A stretch of DNA of 39,261 bases. Source: Paulinella micropora. Lineage: Eukaryota; Cercozoa; Imbricatea; Euglyphida. Shown here in pieces: positions 18,579-29,356 of this stretch. Location: positions 258,150 through 297,410 of the forward strand of contig BJOX01000296.1 in the NCBI GenBank assembly GCA_009731375.1, read 5' to 3'. The translations under genes and the position numbers were made by a program. The notes below the pieces were generated by a model. It was not told the origin of the DNA, made no database searches, and saw only the letters and a program-made list of their open reading frames with translations. The number at the start of each line of letters is the position of its first letter. Position 1 is the stretch's first letter.

Positions 18579-19391
18579 ATGGAATATCGCGGAGGCAGGA
18601 GCTCTAACATTTACTATGTCAATAGCAAAAATAGGATAAACGGAACGGACAGTGATTTCACTCACTCCATTGATATGAAATCGCTAGACAACCCGACACA
18701 TTGTAAAATTTTACATATTTATGTGCCGAAATCGTATTATTCTGTGGCAAGTCCTTACAATACTTTTATTCTGAGTGAGAATGGCAACGAGGCACTCATT
18801 ACGATACCCGAGGGCAACTACACAAAGAACAACTTAAAAAATAAGCTGGCCGAGGTGCTAACCGCAGAAAGCCCCAACGACTATACATACACAATAACAA
18901 GCAACAATACAAATACCGAATCCGAAGACGGCAAGCTACTGTTTACCGTAGCTAACAACGGAGGCATTCAACCGCGGTTTATATTTGATGGCAAAACTCG
19001 CATCCACGAAGTTATGGGGTTTGACAGTAGCTCAACATACTTCTTTGCTAATAATACCCTTAGGTCACCGAATGTCATAATATTGACGGGTGAAAAAACA
19101 TTGTATTTACAGTCTGATTTAGTAGGCGAAGGCGATAACCACGTGCTCCAAGAAATATACACGGCGAATGAAATCCCGTTGGGCTCTGTTATCTACGATG
19201 GCTCGGGTAGTGAATACGGCAAACGACTATCTACTAGTTCAAGCAATGTGTATCGGTTTTACTTGACCGACGAAAACGACCAACCAGTTAATCTCAACGG
19301 GTTAGGAATTGTTATGACATTGTTGATTTACCGCGAGACGAATTATTTTAATTTATTTACATCATTTTTTAATTTGTTGAAATCTAGGTAA
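18579..19391 (+). CDS. Penton-like minor capsid protein
   Basis: Two hundred and seventy codons, intact. The N-terminus (IYYVNSKNRINGTDSDFTHSID) has the 'SxNR...TDSDF' pattern of minor capsid/penton proteins of polinton-like viruses. The C-terminal part (FYLTDENDQPVNLNGLGIVMTLLIY) matches the conserved end of these single-jelly-roll proteins. It lies between the protease and the major capsid gene, the usual order. Pentons fill the five-fold vertices and often carry the fibre. The last 20 residues (ETNYFNLFTSFFNLLKSR) are unusually hydrophobic for the family. Confidence 0.78.
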   Translation: MEYRGGRSSNIYYVNSKNRINGTDSDFTHSIDMKSLDNPTHCKILHIYVPKSYYSVASPYNTFILSENGNEALITIPEGNYTKNNLKNKLAEVLTAESPNDYTYTITSNNTNTESEDGKLLFTVANNGGIQPRFIFDGKTRIHEVMGFDSSSTYFFANNTLRSPNVIILTGEKTLYLQSDLVGEGDNHVLQEIYTANEIPLGSVIYDGSGSEYGKRLSTSSSNVYRFYLTDENDQPVNLNGLGIVMTLLIYRETNYFNLFTSFFNLLKSR

Positions 19392-19422
19392 TTAATTATT
19401 TTATTTTTTCTTATATTACAAT

Positions 19423-19487
19423 ATAGGACCTTTTGAAAAAAAGCTTCACCAAAAACTTGGAGGTGCGGAGGCGAAGTCTCTGCAAAA
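19423..19487 (+). promoter_or_regulatory. Conserved leader upstream of the major capsid gene, copy 1
   Basis: About 60 bases almost identical to 21061-21125 before the next structural gene. Shared blocks are GACCTTTT, AAAAAAAGCTTCAC, GGAGGT-CGGAGGCGAAG and TCTCTGCAAA. GCTTC and GAAGT in the leader could pair. The ATG follows at 19493 here but directly abuts the leader in copy 2, and the reading frame through the leader differs between copies, so it is likely untranslated. An AT-rich TATA-like stretch precedes both. Confidence 0.8.
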
Positions 19488-19492
19488 ACAAA

Positions 19493-21014
19493 ATGCCCAC
19501 ACAACACGGAGGCGAACTAGATTTCAGCCGAACTGACTACATCAGTGCTTCTTATCGTTTGAATAAGCTTACCCCTCGTGAGGGTTCTATTAATGTCGCT
19601 GTGTCTACCGCAGGAGGACAGGAAAGCAACTTTGACCTCATCAGCCGTCCGTTTAACTTGGCTCGCTCTGTTTTGAGTTTTAATTATGCTCCAGATGCGA
19701 AGGCGGCGAACTACAATAAATGCTTTATGGACTGCCTAGCTCCGATTAGGCAGATTCAATTGATTACGAGAGGTGGTGTTTATTTGTGCGACATTAATGA
19801 AGTCGGAAATATCACAAAGATGATTTGGAAACCAGAAACCTCCATTGATGATTTACTAGCTTTGGAAAACCACGACAATGGAAGCGGAGCTGGATCCATG
19901 CTTCAAAAGTGTAATGCTAGAACTACATTTCAACCCGCTAGCGATGCTAAAAGGTTGGCAGCATTACAAACAGCATTGACCGCTTCGGCGGCTGGAGGAA
20001 ATTCACAAGCGCAAGTTGATGATGCTATTGATGTTGCGAAGGCGCAGGTTCAGGCAGCATTAAAGGCTTGGATGTCACAACCCGCCACAAATGCCCGCCG
20101 ACACGATGATGCACTTATTGCGAATGAGACTGGTGCGAGTAAGTTCGTCAATGTCGCTTTTAATGAGGCTAAGTATTTCTCAGCTGGAACTCTTTTCAAT
20201 GCCAGCCCGAGTGTTAATGTTAAGATTAATCTTGGAATGCTTTACAATACTATTTTTGCTCTGGATAAAACTATTATGTTTCCAGAAACTTTGACTTTGC
20301 GGATTGTTTGGCAACAGACACCCAAAATCTTTTATTACAACGATGATGCTCTTTCTACTGGTGGAGGCACGGTCGCAACAGCTGATTCAAATGTTACTAT
20401 TACTAATCTCAGCCTTTTCTTAGCTGTTGAAACAAATCCTGATGTCGTTCAATCAATTCAACAGAAAATTATGAGCCCCGAAGGTATGAGCTTTAACATT
20501 GATTATTCTTACTTGTATAAAAACACGATTGGCACAGCTTCACAGTCTCAAAATGTTATCCTTAGATTTGACAGAGGCCATGGGCGATGAATTAAGAAGA
20601 TTTATCACTCCGTATTCAATGAAGTTGAAAATAAGAACACTGCTTATGACAATAGCAACCTGCTCGGTTCTAAGGTTCAAACTTTTTATACCACACTTGA
20701 TGGGGCACGACTTCAGGAATTCAATGTTGATTGTCAAACTGGAAAACTAGAAGACTATATGTATCTTAAACCAAAGTTGGAAGGATCTTCTTTGATGAAT
20801 AGCAATGTTTATCAATACAACTGGTTTTGGTGCGATAGCTTTGACAATACTCGCCCGCTGTGGAGCAAGGACCAAAATGAGCGGAATAAGTCTAGACACC
20901 GAGCGACGATGGGAGTTTATCGGAACCACTGCCAATATTAAGTCTAATCATTACACATTCGTCGTCACTCAGCAAGAAGTAACTGTTAAGAACGGCACCA
21001 TTACCAGAAATTAA
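19493..21014 (+). pseudogene. Major capsid protein (double jelly-roll type), broken
   Basis: Main hexon-forming capsid protein of the PLV/polinton type, about 507 codons. Diagnostic stretches are FSRTDYISASYRLNKLTP near the start, then ANYNKCFMDCLAPIRQIQL and RGGVYLCDINEVGNITKM. The frame is open from ATG 19493 to a TGA at 20588-20590 and open again beyond it in the same frame to about 20890. One shift then moves to the frame ending at TAA 21012, which contains the expected FVVTQQEVTV ending. The stretch at about residues 160-210 is Ala-rich. The first part alone includes the first jelly roll and part of the second. The TGA and the shift make a functional product unlikely unless these are assembly errors. 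Confidence 0.85.
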
Positions 21015-21060
21015 AATATGCAGTAATTAATTTTGATAAATTATTTATTTTTTTGTTAAT

Positions 21061-21125
21061 ATACGAACCTTTTTTTAAAAAAAGCTTCACAAAAAAACGG
21101 AGGTACGGAGGCGAAGTCTCTGCAA
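21061..21125 (+). promoter_or_regulatory. Conserved leader upstream of the second structural gene, copy 2
   Basis: Second copy of the leader at 19423-19487. It begins with AATATAC-like sequence (21058-21064), continues through AAAAAAAGCTTCAC, GGAGGTACGGAGGCGAAGTC and TCTGCAA, and ends at the ATG at 21126. Conservation in a non-coding position before two structural genes suggests shared late expression or a translational leader. Confidence 0.8.
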
Positions 21126-22375
21126 ATGACCACTCACCAACGAAATTTGATAGCACAAAACCCTGACGGAGATTTTATAAATGTCAAGGTCGGCTACGAT
21201 GGCAATTTTGAAACCAATAGTATGAAAACAGCTTTCGGCGAAGCATTGGTCGGTCAATTAACACCAGTTGTCCAGGAGATTTTTCCGTAGACTATCAATA
21301 CACGAATATGGACATTAACTCAAACTAATGCGACAGTTTCATTTAATGCGAATATGGCTGAATTGAAAACATAAGGAAAGACTACCGCCGATGCCATTTT
21401 GTTAAGCAAAAAAGAATTAAATACAGAACGGGTATGGGAGTTCTAACCAGATTTACCGCATTATGGACTACTGATGAAACGAAAGACTACTATTCATTTA
21501 TTAGGTTAGGAGATAGCGGATTGAATGATGGGTTCTATTTCTACAAAGACAAAAATACTGGTATGAATATTATTCATTGTAAAGGGGGAGTTGGCACTAC
21601 TATCGCACAGGCGAACTGGGATGACCCTTGTATTGGAACCAAAGATATGCATCTCATTGATTGGACCAAAGGTAATGTATTCCAGATTAAATTTCAATAT
21701 TTGGGTTTTGGTGGTATAAGGTTCTACATTGAAAATCCTGCGACTGGAGAATTTCAGTTGGTTCATATGATTAAATATGCGAATGCTAATACAGGTGTGA
21801 GCTTGCGAAATACATCGCTTCCATTTGTCGCACGAATATTTAATAATGGTGTTGGAACTGGAGTTCAATCGTTAAAGACTGCGAGTGTTAGTATGTTTAT
21901 TGAAGGGACTAACAATATAAACACGAGTATAGCGAACGAAGTTGAAGGAACCAAGGCGGCGACTGCCACAGAAGTTCCTGTATTCAGTATTAGGAATAAA
22001 GCAGTGTTTGATAGTGCTGGTGCGAACATAACCAACTATTCAACCGTGTATCCTACATTGATAAGCATCACGAACGAGGACAGCAAAACAATTATCGCAA
22101 AATTAGTATTAAATGGAACATTAACAGGAGCGGGTTTTGCTGATGTTGATACCAAATATTTTATTGTAGATACAGACTCAAAAGCATCCGCCATCGCTGG
22201 GGGAACTACCCTTCTCAAGCTTTATATTACTAGCGGGTCAAGCCAGATACTCAACCTTAGAAATTACGATATATATCTGTCGCCGAGTGATATTCTAACA
22301 TTTACACAAAAAACACTTTCTGGAACTGGCGGCGGAAATGTTAATGTTATAGTTAATTTTATTGAAGACCAATAA
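21126..22375 (+). pseudogene. Second structural-type protein under the MCP-like leader, broken
   Basis: About 415 codons. The start (MTTHQRNLIAQNPDGDFINV) is in one frame that contains TAG at 21288 and TAA at 21372. A shift near 21415-21434 leads to the long open frame 21434-22375. The latter is beta-rich with a TRFTALW...GDSGLNDGFYF stretch, a layout like that of virion surface/spike proteins whose conserved core reads 'TALF..GxGDxxDGFFFG'. That comparison is from memory of the family pattern and is tentative. Sharing the leader with the MCP argues for an abundant late structural protein. No membrane segment is seen. Confidence 0.6.
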
Positions 22376-22420
22376 TTAATTAATTTTTGTAATATTTTTT
22401 TTCTAATATAATATAGTAAT

Positions 22421-23040
22421 ATGTACATCGTTGGAGGTAGGCGGTTTCTGACAAAAGCATATATCAAATCCCACATAAGAAGAATAACAAGTAAATATAA
22501 CGACGGAGAAAGACTGAACCCACTAGATAGCAATTTCGTGCGAGACCTGATAACCCATCACCCGTGTCTAAAAGATTGCATCATTGATGTTGAAAGTAAT
22601 TTGACGACTGGGAGAAACACTTTCGTGTAGATGGTAAACAGTTTTTGTGGAATTGCTGTGTTGACTTCATAGGGCTTAGCAAATTTAAAAAAATGGCGAG
22701 AGTGATAAAAGAAACGAGCAGGAATACGATAAGACCACAAATACAAGAATATCTTGACATCGTGGCTATTGATGTATTCGTGGAACCTCTTTATATATGC
22801 GAAATAAGTGGTGATATATATGAGCGGGTTGATGTTCACGTAGACCACCACTTTGACATTATACAATTCAAAGATATCGTTAAACAACATTTTGAAGTGA
22901 ATAGAGAAGTAGAAGTTGAGGACAACATTTTGAAAGAACCGCACTTCACCAAGTTTAGCGACTTTCACAAACAGAAAGCAATACTGCGAATAATAAAAAA
23001 AGAAATCAATATTAGAGGTAAAATGTATCTCTTACGGTAA
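22421..23040 (+). pseudogene. DUF3223-like protein, frameshifted
   Basis: The first frame (22421-22630) has LNPLDSNFVRDLITHHPCLKDC. The second is open from about 22617 to TAA at 23038 and has FRVDGKQFLWNCCVDFI, CEISGDIYERVDVHVDHHFD and FSDFHKQKAILRIIKKEIN. This succession (HP-x-K, a short beta part with F..DG, then an HNH-like C..SG...VDH and F..YHK..A.LR) is the pattern of DUF3223/DCL-like proteins, which are widespread in large DNA viruses and plants. A nucleic-acid role is likely but unproven. One single-base shift near 22612-22630 separates the halves. TAATATAATATAG precedes the start. Confidence 0.6.
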
Positions 23041-23309
23041 ATACTTTTTCAATTCGTCTCTATTTTGAACCCACGGTTGACGAACTAACCATTCTATGTA
23101 TGGCTTATCAATCTTTGCGATGTCTTCTATTTTTTGCCTTTGTATTTCCCGAAATGAAATGTGTCTTTTGGTTGAGCATTTCTCATTTCTTCAATCGCTT
23201 TTATTTCGTCGTGTATTACCTTTTGAACATCGGCAAGAGAAAACGATTTATTTTCGCTTTCAATTCAAAGTTGTTGAAACTTCTCGCACAGTCTCGTAAG
23301 GGTGGACAT
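23032..23309 (-). pseudogene. Small protein with FGKYKGK motif, broken
   Basis: On the minus strand from ATG at 23309, about 93 codons. An in-frame TGA is at 23265-23267, and a one-base deletion in an A-run after FHFGKYKGKK (around 23128) shifts the frame before the DIAKIDKPY and EWLVRQPW segment. The FGKYKGK...DP/KPYxxWL pattern is that of small proteins common in phages and large DNA viruses, often beside or fused to exonucleases. The function is not established. It ends inside the 3' end of the convergent DUF3223-like gene (overlap 9 bases). Confidence 0.6.
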
Positions 23310-23365
23310 ATTAGGGGGGTGTATATAGTAGGCAGTATAAAAAATAAAAAAATTAAATAATTAAT

Positions 23366-23372
23366 AATATAC
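23366..23372 (+). promoter_or_regulatory. AATATAC motif before the lipase gene
   Basis: AATATAC three bases upstream of the ATG at 23376, within an AT-rich stretch that also separates the divergent FGKYKGK gene. Confidence 0.5.
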
Positions 23373-23375
23373 GAA

Positions 23376-24065
23376 ATGTCTCAATGGATTAAATTCGTAA
23401 AGGCTTACTCCGCTAAGCATAATATAAGCTATGGGGATGCATTGAAAAAGGCGGGCAAGGAATACAGAAAGCAAAAGGGTGGAAGTGCGGATTTGTCAGA
23501 GGATGTCTATTTGTCTTCGTCTGAACGAAAAGGTGCTGACGGATGGAAGCCAGTCGCAAGCAAAGAAAAATCAACAGTTTATGAGAAAGATTGTAAGGCG
23601 ATTGTAGCATTTAGGGGAAGTGCGGATAAAAGGGACCTATTAATCGATGTCGCATTAGTAAAGGGAGCATTGAAAAGAACACCTAGATATAAAGAAGAGC
23701 AGAAGCTGGTTGATGAAGTAATAAAAAAATATGGTAAGGATAATGTAGAGCTGACTGGTCATAGCCTTGGAGGAACGATTGCGAAAGATTTAAGTAGGCA
23801 GACGGGGGTGAAGGCGACCACATACAATAAAGGCAGTAGCACGAAGGACCTCATTGAAGGAGTGATTGACAGAGTAGCTGTTAAAGTAAATCCAAAAGGT
23901 AAGCGGGCTAAGACTGCGAAGCTGACCACTAACTACCGGACCGCATTTGACCCCGTATCATTGCTAGGGGCGACGGCTGTAAATACCAAGCTAGTGAAGC
24001 CGACGAGGGGTGTTCATACTAAAAGGAGCTTCAAAGGTAAAGGAGCCAAAAATTTTTATCTATAA
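23376..24065 (+). CDS. Class 3 lipase-like virion protein
   Basis: Two hundred and twenty-nine codons, intact. The N-terminus MSQWIKFVKAYSAKHNISYGDALKKAGKEYRK, here cited by its key W4, ISYGDA and Y residues, is a short helical module often found at the start of virion proteins of large eukaryotic DNA viruses. It ends in QKGGS, a potential protease site. The lipase part has an oxyanion-side AIVAFRGSA segment and the nucleophile elbow GHSLGG with Ser130. A candidate Asp (FDPVS) and His (GVHTKRS) follow in the expected order. A lipase packaged in the particle could act on host membranes during entry or exit; this is inference. It ends 9 bases before the convergent polymerase-helicase stop. Confidence 0.8.
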   Translation: MSQWIKFVKAYSAKHNISYGDALKKAGKEYRKQKGGSADLSEDVYLSSSERKGADGWKPVASKEKSTVYEKDCKAIVAFRGSADKRDLLIDVALVKGALKRTPRYKEEQKLVDEVIKKYGKDNVELTGHSLGGTIAKDLSRQTGVKATTYNKGSSTKDLIEGVIDRVAVKVNPKGKRAKTAKLTTNYRTAFDPVSLLGATAVNTKLVKPTRGVHTKRSFKGKGAKNFYL

Positions 24066-24074
24066 GTTAAGTTT

Positions 24075-27000
24075 TCATAACTCGTTTGATAGTCCAATAT
24101 CGTTCAAGCATGTGGCACGACTTAAAGAAACATATAACAAATTCATTGACAGTAGGTCTAGATTTATCCACACTGGTGTTGTTCGGCCTTGTGAGCAGTG
24201 GATGGTGGACGAGAATGTCGGCTGGATGTCAGCATACGGTTTCTTGTCTGGTATCGTTTTTTTCTATCAAATTTCTGCTCAACTCTACCAATCGTAATGA
24301 ATATATGTTCTTTGAATATCGCCGAGATATATGTTCTTTGAATATAATCTCTAGTAATAGTATGAATATCGCCGTTATGAACAACCTTGTATTACAACGA
24401 AACACAACCCGATGACCTGTTTTAAACGGTTTATTTTGTAGCATTTTGTTATTGCTTTCATGAACATTGTTGTTAGAGTGGTGTAATATTAAAGGTGGGT
24501 TTTTGTCAGTTGGTTTCGGGTGTGGCTTAACTTGCTTATTGAGAGTATCTAACTCTTCAAGTGTTAGTATATTAGGTAGGCAGTCTTTTGCTCTGTGTTG
24601 GCTAAGCTCATTACCGCCGAGCTTGTAATAGTCTTCTACCTTATTTAAGATAGATTGTAGAACAAGGTCTTTAGCCTGTCTATAATTCGTATCAAGATTT
24701 ATTTTTGTAAATAGCTTGAAAGTTTTTGAATTGTGGAATGGTTCGGATGTTGGGTCTGGGCAAGGAAGCTGTACTAAGTGGCCAAATAGAATAATTGATA
24801 CACCGCCGAATGGTCTGTTGATTTTGGTGTATTTTCTGAGCATATGGTCCAGGCTTTCTAAATTCTTATAAGTAAGCATAGAAACTTCATCAATGGTTAT
24901 TCTGTGATTAATGGCTTCTTCGCCTACTGGTATCGGTAGCGGTAGTCTATGATGTAGCATTGTTAGTATTTTTTGGAGTGTATATTCAGAATTAATAACT
25001 TGGCGGGCAGTGTGTGTCATAGCGGTTGATAAAGTCTTTTTGTCTTTGAAATGTGTGTTAGTGTATTTTGATGGCTGACCAGTTAGGTATTTAATCATTT
25101 CAGATTTACCCGTTCCAGCTTTGCCGTGAATAAGCAATAATTCTTGTTCTGGTAAAGGCACTTTTTCGTCTTTGGTGCTATAGTCGGGAAGCTCTGTATC
25201 CTCAAAAGCTGAGAACTCTGGATATTGTTTATGTGGTGTTTCTAAAAATTTCTGTAATGGTAATTTATCTTTGAAACCGCTATGTCGCTGGTATGTTATC
25301 TGTGGTTTGTCATTTATGTAGGAAACAAAACAAGTCATATTAAGTTGTGGTGCTATGAACTCATCCTGTTCTAAAACCTCGGGACGAAATTCTTTTCCTG
25401 TTTTCATATATTCACCTTCGTATGCGATACTGTCTGTATTAGAATATAACAAAGTCCGCCCAGTATTTACAAGCTTTAACATTTGGTTATGAAGAACTAT
25501 CTTTTGGTATGCTAGCACATAGCCAGTTAAATGAGACATTTGAAATATATTGTCTGTTGGGTTTGTATCTTGGTATGTGTATATCATTCGCTCTGGTAGT
25601 AGGTCGTCCTTCAGTTAGGCATACTTACTTTTATCGTATTTAACTCGTTTCAGGAACAATAACCTATACCCTTTTTCTTTCATCATAAAATGTATTCGCT
25701 CGTTGTATGTTTTTGAAATGGTAGATACTTGCTGAGTTAGGTGTATGTTAGTATTGAGAGAGCCTACTAGTAAGTTGGTTGCTTTGGCTAAGGTGTCGTG
25801 TTCAAAGCCAGGCTTATCAAAGTAATAATCTTGTATATTTGATATGTGTTCTGAGAAGGTTTTGAAGGGGTTGAAGTGGTCGTCTGCTAGATAGCACCTC
25901 TTAATAAATATCTTAACCCCTTGGTCAAACATATATAACAATGCGGGTATGGGTTGGCATTGGGTTCCTTTTGTGGTGTAGCCGTTGAAGAAGGTTGGCA
26001 CTGTAAGGTGCTTCTGGTCGTAATCAAAAACTGCATAACCGTGTAGAGGTTTGAGTTTGTTGTAGTATTCTTGTGTCATATCCTGGTTTATATTAATTAT
26101 GTTGCGAGGAGCAATCGGGTATTCATGGAAGTATGATGACATTTCCCCTAGATTACCTAACGAAGCATTTGTATAAGCTTTTACCATATCAATCTGGTGT
26201 ATCTTGTTTGGGTTTTTGGTGTGATGTTTAAAGATATGATGAAATGGTATTTGACCAGATTTCACGTGTCGTAATATATTAGGTTCAGTAATTTGTGTAT
26301 GGAACTTAGGTTTATGTTTTTCTATGAGACACTGTATAAATAATGGTTTGAAGTATGATGGTAATGACCAAATCTTTAGGAACGAATGATGCGTGTTTGA
26401 AACGGTCTAAGCATTTGTAGTTTAGTTTGTTTTCTTTGTCTACTATTCCTACAATGTTTCCAGATTGGTCAGTCATTGAATAACACTCCTTATTTTCTAA
26501 TTCAAGTTTGGTTTGTATATTGTTGAGTTCTTCCTGTGATATCCATTTGTTCTCGTATTGGTTCGTAGATAGTTTCACATTACTTGCTTCGTGGTTAGTA
26601 GCATATTGGGGCCGTGGCTCTGGTATGTTTTCGTTAATATCGTATAATAGCTCAATAGATTTAATGTGCTGGATACAAATGTCTTTTTGTTTAATGTGGC
26701 GTGATAATCGTTGCATCTGATTATTATCTGTTTTGGGTATTCCTTAGTAGATGCTCGCCATAATATATTCATACAATCAAATACATAAATCCTACATCGG
26801 ATGAAGTCTTCCATTTCATCAATGTCCTTTGCTGTGGCATATTTGATATCCTTAAATCTATCTAGTATTATATGGTCTCGTTTTCGTTTTCTATTGTTTG
26901 GGTTTGGAAAGTCTTTCATAATACATTCTAGCACACAGTTTATTTCACCCTGTGCCATTGGTATGACAATATGATTTTGCGGATTAACTTTATCTATTGT

Positions 27001-27379
27001 AATAACTTTAAGTTCTTTTTCACGACGGTCTTCATACCATCTAGCTTGCCGTTCTACAAAGTTTCTAACAGCATTGATTGTTCGCTTCAATACGTTAGCT
27101 TGGTATATTCCTCTGACTGGTCCTAATTCTCCTTCATAGTCCAGATGAACGAGATAACTTGTATTTGGGTTTAGCTGTTGGAGACGAGCTTCCCATCCTG
27201 GAACATATGGTATAACGAGTGAGTTATTTCTGCCAACTAGTTCGGGACGGCCACCAGTTAATCTGTTTATAATCCGTAGTGCGGTTGGAGTTGTAATGAG
27301 ATACCATCTTCTTTTGCATCTAGACCTGATGTAGTCTCCTCGTCGCTCAATATGGTAGAGCTGGTTGGTATTGGTCCAT
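24075..27379 (-). pseudogene. DNA polymerase B fused to Pif1-like SF1 helicase, broken
   Basis: One gene of about 1,100 codons. Polymerase motifs: A, QIDMVKAYTN (Asp at about 26190); B, LAKATNLLVGSLN; C, LLYSNTDS (about 25440), with Asn replacing the first Asp of the usual YxDTDS. No exonuclease motifs were recognised; the N-terminal third contains an INCVLECI stretch. About 110 residues after motif C, without a stop, comes helicase motif I (IHGKAGTGKS, about 25107), then ITIDEVSML, a GHLVQLPC motif III and LDTNYRQ. The end has STIHCSQGRT and YVSLSRAT near 24100-24180. Breaks: shifts near 26720, 26330, 24390 and 24250, and an in-frame TAA at 25615. Linked replicative polymerase and helicase suggest self-sufficient replication in the past. 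The ATG at 27379 is out of frame with the long open stretch just downstream. Confidence 0.83.
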
Positions 27380-27380
27380 T

Positions 27381-27387
27381 GTATATA
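27381..27387 (-). promoter_or_regulatory. TATATAC motif before the polymerase-helicase start
   Basis: On the minus strand TATATAC lies one base before the ATG at 27379. It matches the start-proximal motif of several other genes of the element. Confidence 0.5.
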
Positions 27388-28068
<681 letters not shown>

Positions 28069-28159
28069 TTATTAATAATCAATAACTAGTTGGAGTGTGG
28101 CTGTCCACCAAACATAAATGTAATAAAATGCCACTCACATCCCGGCCGTCGGGACACCG

Positions 28160-28199
<40 letters not shown>

Positions 28200-28342
28200 C
28201 TGTTGTTGTTATTGTTATTGTTGTTGTTGTTGATGATGATGATGCTGTTGTTGTTGCTGCTGCTCCTGTTGTTGAGGTCGTCGTCGTTGTTGTTATTGTT
28301 GTTGTTGTTTTTGTTGCTGTTGTTGTTGCTGCTGCTGCTGTG

Positions 28343-28385
<43 letters not shown>

Positions 28386-28834
28386 ATGCATGTAAAGTAT
28401 CTATGTTTCAATGTTGTTGTTGTTGTTGTTGTTGGTGCTGCTGCTGCTGTTGTTGTTATTATTATTCTTCAGCAACACCAGTCCTTCTTGCTGTCTTCTC
28501 AGCAGCAGCTGCTTCTGCGTTTTCTCTGTCTCCTAGTTCTTTCTCTTGATAAATTAGAGCCTCCAGCCGACCAGACTGTGTCATTCTGCATTGCTCTCTG
28601 TCTCATGAGACTAGCCTTGCTTACTATTTGGAGCGGGTTAACGACTGGGTCTCTCTCTCTCTCTCTCTCTCTCTCTGCCGTTTCTTTCTTTCCTTCTCCT
28701 CGCGTTCCCCAAAATTTCTGTGTTTGTGTTTTGTACAAAATGGTGATCAAAAGTTATGTACTTGCTAAGTTTATTAAAGTGTGCATATAAATGCTTTCCA
28801 CACGAGTATATAGATACTGTACATCCCCCCCCCC

Positions 28835-28873
<39 letters not shown>
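28069..28873. repeat. Further GTT/GCT microsatellites, a TC run and a C/G homopolymer
   Basis: A short unique segment (28075-28160) is followed by GTT/GTC/GCT triplets to about 28460. Unique sequence then extends to 28824, with a CT dinucleotide run at about 28650-28675 and no recognisable gene. A block of 12 C is directly followed by 37 G at a 10-N gap (28874-28883). The C/G block is probably a low-quality contig end. Confidence 0.85.
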
Positions 28874-28883
28874 NNNNNNNNNN

Positions 28884-29002
28884 GTCGTATGTATGTGTGT
28901 ATGCCCACGTATTTATGTGTATATTTTGCATGTATGTGCGGCACTCATTTCACGCTGAGGCAGCAGGTGCTTTTGCCATGCACACACGATTCGATGTATA
29001 TG

Positions 29003-29044
<42 letters not shown>

Positions 29045-29093
29045 GTATATCCTGGGCTAGATGATATGTGTGTAGCGGACCAAAGATCACACC

Positions 29094-29141
<48 letters not shown>

Positions 29142-29280
29142 GTCTTGACGTGGTGTGGCAGGTCGTTTCACATACATACATACATACATACATACATACC
29201 AGGTCGTTTCATGCGGCGGAGGAGGAGGTGGAGGCGATGTCACCCTCGCGCTTACAGCATGAGGTCGCAGGATGTATGTA

Positions 29281-29356
<76 letters not shown>

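Noticed and set aside
18457-18639. 60-codon frame starting near the penton gene
   Set aside because: It overlaps the zinc-finger frame and the penton start in another frame and has no recognisable features.
28825-28873. C12-G37 block as a hairpin or regulatory element
   Set aside because: It abuts an N gap, and an equal-length G run abuts another gap, so a sequencing artefact is more likely.
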